Source: Bradyrhizobium sp. CB1015
Lineage (GTDB): Bacteria > Pseudomonadota > Alphaproteobacteria > Rhizobiales > Xanthobacteraceae
Direction of reading: 5' to 3'
Assembly (NCBI RefSeq): GCF_025200925.1
Contig: NZ_CP104174.1
Coordinates: 1,240,001 to 1,304,000 of the forward strand
DNA length: 64,000 nt
Position numbers and translations under genes: made by a program. The first letter of the stretch is position 1; the number at the start of each line of letters is the position of its first letter. The notes below the pieces were generated by a model. It made no database searches, had not been told where the DNA came from, and saw only the letters and a list, made by a program, of their open reading frames with translations. This document shows positions 60,639 through 64,000 of this stretch, one piece after another.

Positions 60639-60938
60639 ATGTCGTTTCAAACACGAGACGGACGCGACTGGACGCCACAATACTTGATCACGATCGATGC
60701 AAAGAAATGCATCGGCTGTGGCCGCTGTTTCAAGGTGTGCGGTCGAGATGTCATGACCTTGAAAGGAATCAACGAGGAAGGCGAACTTATCGAGCTCGAC
60801 AATGACGACGACGAGGAGATCGAGAAGAAGATCATGGTCCTGGACGATCAGGGTGCCTGCATCGGCTGCGGTGCGTGCGCCAGGGTTTGCCCGGCCGACT
60901 GCCAGACCCACGTTTCAGCTGCAGCCGAAACTGCATGA
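60639..60938 (+). CDS. fdxB: Ferredoxin III, 2[4Fe-4S] nif-specific (99 aa)
   Basis: An electron carrier for nitrogen fixation. The first cluster motif is CIGCGRCFKVCGRDV (residues about 24-38). An acidic insertion follows (ELDNDDDEEIEKK), then the second motif CIGCGACARVCPADC. This spacing is typical of FdxB. GAGGGG precedes the ATG and it ends the nifDKENX run. Confidence 0.95.
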   Translation: MSFQTRDGRDWTPQYLITIDAKKCIGCGRCFKVCGRDVMTLKGINEEGELIELDNDDDEEIEKKIMVLDDQGACIGCGACARVCPADCQTHVSAAAETA

Positions 60939-61015
60939 GCGAAGGCAGCTCTCCGCGGCCTTTAAGAGCAGCAGGTCCGGCTCGGTTTAAAGGAGAGCAT
61001 CTTCAGGAACAGCTG

Positions 61016-61290
61016 GGCTGCAACGATATCACGTTTGTGGTAGGTCTTCAGGTGCTCATCCGCGTCGAGAACGCGGGCGATATCTTCCTGGAACATCAAA
61101 TGCGAGAGGACGGCGATCATCCGTTGGTCTTGTCACGTCCTGCCAGGAGAGGCATGGAGCCCGTCTAGCGGAAATGGGTGTTGTCCACGTGGGCCGCAAC
61201 CATTTAGTGCTTGATCCTAACCAGCACCCCGAAGTGTGGACGAGGAACGAGAACGACAAGTGGAAGCGGGTCGAAAGGCCCACGAGGTAG
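61016..61290 (+). pseudogene. nopP-family remnant
   Basis: About 90 codons match the C-terminal half of the NopP-like protein at 23365: VENAGDIFLEHQM (compare VENAGDILLEHQL), DGDHPLVLSRPA, and after a frameshift MGVVHVGRNHLVLDPNQHPE (compare MGFVEVDADNMVLDPVKSDK) with EVWTRNENDKWKR, ending at TAG 61288-61290. The N-terminal half is gone. It lies between fdxB and an IS256-type element, 2.2 kb before another nopP-like gene. Confidence 0.85.
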
Positions 61291-61733
61291 TCGTCCGTTC
61301 TTTTCGCAGGCACGGTGTCAACCCCGATAGTAAACGTGATCCACTGCCGGGTTCATGGTTCTTTCCGCGGTCGTCTCCACAGGGAGCCGCCGCATGATCG
61401 CGTTCAAGAGGTCTGCATCTCGACGTGAAGCGTGCGGCGTGTAAAGCCCGCAGGCACGACTTCAAGATGGCCAACACCTTCGTCCCGGCAGGGACGCTTG
61501 TTCCGCCGAAGGCGCATCTGGCGCGTTTAAGACTGCCTCATGCGGCGCGCATCTCTGGCCGGAACTCAGTGCCATCGGCGGTCAGGAAGAGACGCCAAAG
61601 AGTCTTTAGCTAGGCGCGCAGGATGCCCAACTGCCGGTGCCCGAGCGTGGCGAGCAATTTGCGGCGTTGCATTCGCAGGTTGTGTGGCTCGATCCTGCCC
61701 GCTCGAAACAAGCTCGTGGACGTGGATAACGTA
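61291..61733. other. Stretch between the nopP remnant and the IS256 element
   Basis: No credible gene is seen. A reverse-strand reading RMQRRKLLATLGHRQLGILR looks protein-like but belongs to no family I recognise. Confidence 0.3.
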
Positions 61734-63016
61734 CAGAGTCTTTCGCACTTTCAGGATTGACGGCTTCTTCTAGAATGAAGGAGCTTTGAATGAACGATGG
61801 GAATGCCATGGGTCAGGTGATCCAAATTGATGAGGCCCGGATTCGAGATCACCTGGGCGAGATGGTCCGCGGGACAGTGGAAGAGACACTGAACGCGATG
61901 CTGGAGGCCGAAGCGGACCAGCTGTGCGGTGCTGGGCGGTATGAGCGCAGCCCGGCGCGGCAGGACACGCGGGCAGGCAGCTACGAGCGAACGCTGCAGA
62001 CCAAGGCGGGCGACGTCAATCTGAAGGTTCCGAAGCTACGGCGGCAAACCTTCGAGACGGCGATTATCGAGCGCTACCGGAGGCGGGAGAGCTCGGTTGA
62101 GGAGGCGCTGATCGAGATGTATCTGGCCGGGATTTCGGTTCGGCGGGTCGAAGACATCACGGAGGCGCTGTGGGGCACCCGGGTCAGCCCGAGCACAGTG
62201 TCGAACCTGAACAAGAAGATCTATACCAAGATCGAGGCGTGGCGGAATCGCAGGATCGAAGGCGAGCATCCGTATCTCTACCTCGACGGCATCGTGATGA
62301 AGCGCAGCTGGGCTGGTGAGGTTCGCAACGTGTCGCTGCTGGTGGCCTCGGCGGTCAATGCTGAGGGGTTCCGGGAGATCCTCGGCATCTGTGAAGGCGC
62401 CAAGGAGGACAAATCCGGCTGGTCCTCGTTTCTGCGGCATCTCGTCGATCGCGGTCTCAAGGGCGTGCAGCTGGTGGTTTCCGACGCGTGCCGAGGTCTT
62501 GTCGAAAGCGTTGCGGATTATCTGCCGGAGGCACGCTATCAACGCTGCATGGTGCATTTTTATCGCAATGTCTTCAGCCACGTGCCGTCGACCCGGGTCC
62601 GCGAGGTGAGCCACATGCTCAAGGCCATTCATGCCCAGGAGAGCCGCGCCGCGGCCGACGAGAAAGCCAGGACCGTCATCGCGGATCTGCGGGCCAGCCG
62701 TATGGCCAAAGCTGCTGATCTCGTCGAGCAGGCGGTTCACGAGACGCTCGCCTACTATGCCTTTCCGGACATCCATTGGCGGAAGATTCGAACGAACAAT
62801 CCGCTCGAGCGCATCATGAAGGAGATCCGGCGACGAACCCGTGTCGTCGGCGCCTTCCCCGACGGTCAATCCTGTCTCAACTTAGCGGCGGCCCGGCTGC
62901 GGCACATTGCCGGAACGGCGTGGTCGACCAAATGCTACATGAACATGCGACCGCTCTATCAGCCACAACTCTCTGAAACCGGAGCCGTCGCCTGATCAAA
63001 AGTGCGAAAGATTCTG
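61734..63016 (+). mobile_element. IS256-family insertion sequence
   Basis: Imperfect terminal inverted repeats bound the element: CAGAGTCTTTCGCACTTT at 61734-61751 and, reversed at 62999-63016, CAGAATCTTTCGCACTTT. A single transposase gene fills the interior. The right end cuts an IS5-type transposase remnant. No target-site duplication was clear by eye. Confidence 0.8.
61790..62995 (+). CDS. IS256-family (mutator-type) transposase (401 aa)
   Basis: A full-length transposase. The N-terminal part has LEAEADQLCGAGRYERSPAR and DTRAGSYERTLQTKAGDVNL. The DDE catalytic residues fall in YLYLDGIVMKRSW, LVVSDACRGLV and NNPLERIMKEIRRRTRVVG. The frame is intact, so the element may still be active. The start could also be the ATG at 61808 (MGQVIQIDEA). 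A 277-codon reverse-strand ORF is its shadow. Confidence 0.93.
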   Translation: MNDGNAMGQVIQIDEARIRDHLGEMVRGTVEETLNAMLEAEADQLCGAGRYERSPARQDTRAGSYERTLQTKAGDVNLKVPKLRRQTFETAIIERYRRRESSVEEALIEMYLAGISVRRVEDITEALWGTRVSPSTVSNLNKKIYTKIEAWRNRRIEGEHPYLYLDGIVMKRSWAGEVRNVSLLVASAVNAEGFREILGICEGAKEDKSGWSSFLRHLVDRGLKGVQLVVSDACRGLVESVADYLPEARYQRCMVHFYRNVFSHVPSTRVREVSHMLKAIHAQESRAAADEKARTVIADLRASRMAKAADLVEQAVHETLAYYAFPDIHWRKIRTNNPLERIMKEIRRRTRVVGAFPDGQSCLNLAAARLRHIAGTAWSTKCYMNMRPLYQPQLSETGAVA

Positions 63017-63201
63017 GACAGTACCTGGACGTGCGGCGCGCCGGCCGTTCTCGCTGGACAGCGGCGGATGTCGATCCAGTCCCAATCGACGTTGCCGGCG
63101 AGCTGAACCGCGCGTGCTTCATATTGACGATCTGGTCCAGCCTGGCCCGGAACAGATTGCCCGATCCCCGTCGTCCTGTGCTTCTTCGGCCGCATCGCCA
63201 C
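63017..63201 (-). pseudogene. IS5-family transposase N-terminal remnant
   Basis: Read on the reverse strand: MRPKKHRTTG, then in another frame SGNLFRARLDQIVNMKH, then VQLAGNVDWDWID. This is the start of IS5-type transposases (MRPKKHKTTGSGDLFRARLDQIINMKHELVQLAG pattern, given here only as family knowledge). Frameshifts plus truncation by the IS256 right end make it dead. Confidence 0.7.
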
Positions 63202-63413
63202 CTCCGATGCGACGGAATTATGGCTGTCGATTCGAGGGAATCCAGAAAATGAAATTCCAAGACTCCTATGCCCGATGCACCAAGACCGTGCCTTCGCATA
63301 TCAGTCCACAACGATGAGATGCGGTTCTAGCTCATTTGCTTTAGCCGCTCTTCACTGACGAGGAGTTAGCTTCCTCTCGCAAGAGCCGGCGACAGATGCT
63401 CAACCTCGGCGCG
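63202..63413. other. Short intergenic stretch before the second nopP-like gene
   Basis: No gene is recognised here; the tts box follows directly. Confidence 0.4.
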
Positions 63414-63442
63414 TCAGCTCGTGGTCAGCTAGACATCTTACC
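63414..63442 (+). promoter_or_regulatory. tts box upstream of the second nopP-like gene
   Basis: GTCAGCTCGTGGTCAGCT then AGACATCTTACC fits the tts-box pattern with changes in the middle. The effector ATG lies 95 bases downstream, almost the same spacing as for the copy at 23365. Confidence 0.6.
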
Positions 63443-63508
63443 ATCCTCGGTAGAGCTCGAGCAACGCGAGCTCTGACCCCCAAACCGTACCGACAGGAGA
63501 GCGATCCG

Positions 63509-64000
63509 ATGTATGGCCGAATTGTTGGCTCATCTAGCCAATCCACAAGCGCTACCCAGGCTGATGAAGCAAGGCATTCAGATGACGAGGGCTTTGCGGA
63601 AAGGCTTGCAGGCATGGCGCCCGATGCTGGCCCAAGTTCGTCTCAGGCAGCGACACGGCCGTACTCTGTAACTTCCCAACCTCCGATCAAAGAGATCGAC
63701 AGTGATGAGTTCGGGGAAGAAGTGAAGGCCTTCTATGGCGACGACATCAAGTACATTGCCGAGCGTCCACTGGAGTACTCGGATTTCATATCCACAAAAG
63801 CTGAGCGCGCGGCAAACATTGCTAGAACCTATGGTCACACCGACGAAGATACCGACCAGGCGCGATATTACGCCTATCGCTTGGGTGACAAAACTGTCGG
63901 GCTTCTGAGGACAGAAGGCGGACTTCGGGTAGGAGGAAGGCGATTCAGCGCCCAGTTTCCCGGTCGCAACGCAGTCACATCCCAAGTAGATCTTCGGGTT
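63509..64000 (+). CDS. nopP: Type III effector of the NopP family, cut by the window end (164 aa seen)
   Basis: The start ATG 63509 follows AGGAGA (63495-63500). The protein begins MYGRIVGSSSQSTSATQADE and parallels the copy at 23365 throughout: PPIKEIDSDEF, RPLEYSDFISTKAERAANIA, RYYAYRLGDKTVGLLRTEGG and FPGRNAVTSQVDLRV. The frame is open to the end of the window; about 110 residues are missing. The position shortly after the nif cluster fits a nopP locus of soybean bradyrhizobia, from memory. It is diverged from the first copy, so the two may recognise different host factors. Confidence 0.8.
   Translation, partial: MYGRIVGSSSQSTSATQADEARHSDDEGFAERLAGMAPDAGPSSSQAATRPYSVTSQPPIKEIDSDEFGEEVKAFYGDDIKYIAERPLEYSDFISTKAERAANIARTYGHTDEDTDQARYYAYRLGDKTVGLLRTEGGLRVGGRRFSAQFPGRNAVTSQVDLRV

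Noticed and set aside
62036..62869. 277-codon reverse-strand ORF in the IS256 element
   Set aside because: Antisense shadow of the transposase gene.
1..64000. CRISPR arrays, rRNA and tRNA genes
   Set aside because: No regularly spaced direct repeats and no recognisable tRNA or rRNA segments were seen by eye; a dedicated scan was not possible.

Overview
The window looks like part of the symbiosis island of a soybean-type Bradyrhizobium. This rests on recognition of protein families and gene order, not on a search. It carries fucosylated Nod-factor genes (noeL/gmd, nolK/fcl, nodM), the two-component pair nodV-nodW, an uptake [NiFe]-hydrogenase cluster (hup-hyp), and nifDKENX led by nifD rather than nifH. 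It also carries nopP-family type III effector genes behind tts-box-like sites. The text is rich in frameshifted genes, transposase scraps and long stretches without credible genes, as such islands usually are.

Layout. 1-6 kb: small hypothetical genes, a two-gene cassette (DGQHR-domain protein plus an unrecognised partner) and a large serine recombinase, probably one acquired element. 6-11.7 kb: gene-poor debris with an IS481-type remnant, two orphan tts-box-like sites and one candidate tts-linked ORF (9200-9613). 11.8-17.3 kb: panB, a frameshifted panC and a lone RND pump. 17.7-22.8 kb: nolK-noeL and divergent nodM. 23.3-24.6 kb: a nopP-like effector gene and a fragment of ppsR. 25.5-29.3 kb: a receiver-only regulator, nodW and nodV. 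30.1-34.6 kb: dctA, a modB pseudogene and a beta-lactamase-family pseudogene. 35.4-48.5 kb: hupSLCDF(G)HK-hypABFCDE in one direction. 48.9-52.8 kb: broken ald, a ferredoxin gene, an XRE-cupin regulator and sufC/sufS remnants. 53.3-60.9 kb: nifDKENX, two small nif-associated genes and fdxB. 61-64 kb: a nopP remnant, an IS256-type element abutting an IS5-type scrap, and a second nopP-like gene cut by the window end.

How the genes work together. NodV/NodW sense plant isoflavones and switch on nodulation genes. NoeL, NolK and NodM supply GDP-fucose and glucosamine-6-phosphate for Nod-factor synthesis, and NopP effectors act in the host. In the bacteroid, DctA imports dicarboxylates, NifDK reduce nitrogen with NifEN/X building the cofactor, and HupSL recover the hydrogen released. 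Sigma-54 promoters with TGT-N10-ACA upstream sites precede nifD, fdxN and hupS, so hydrogenase and nitrogenase may share NifA-type control. Several accessory functions look lost: hupI and hupJ are absent, hupG is doubtful, and HypB lacks its histidine-rich stretch. No CRISPR array, rRNA or tRNA was seen.
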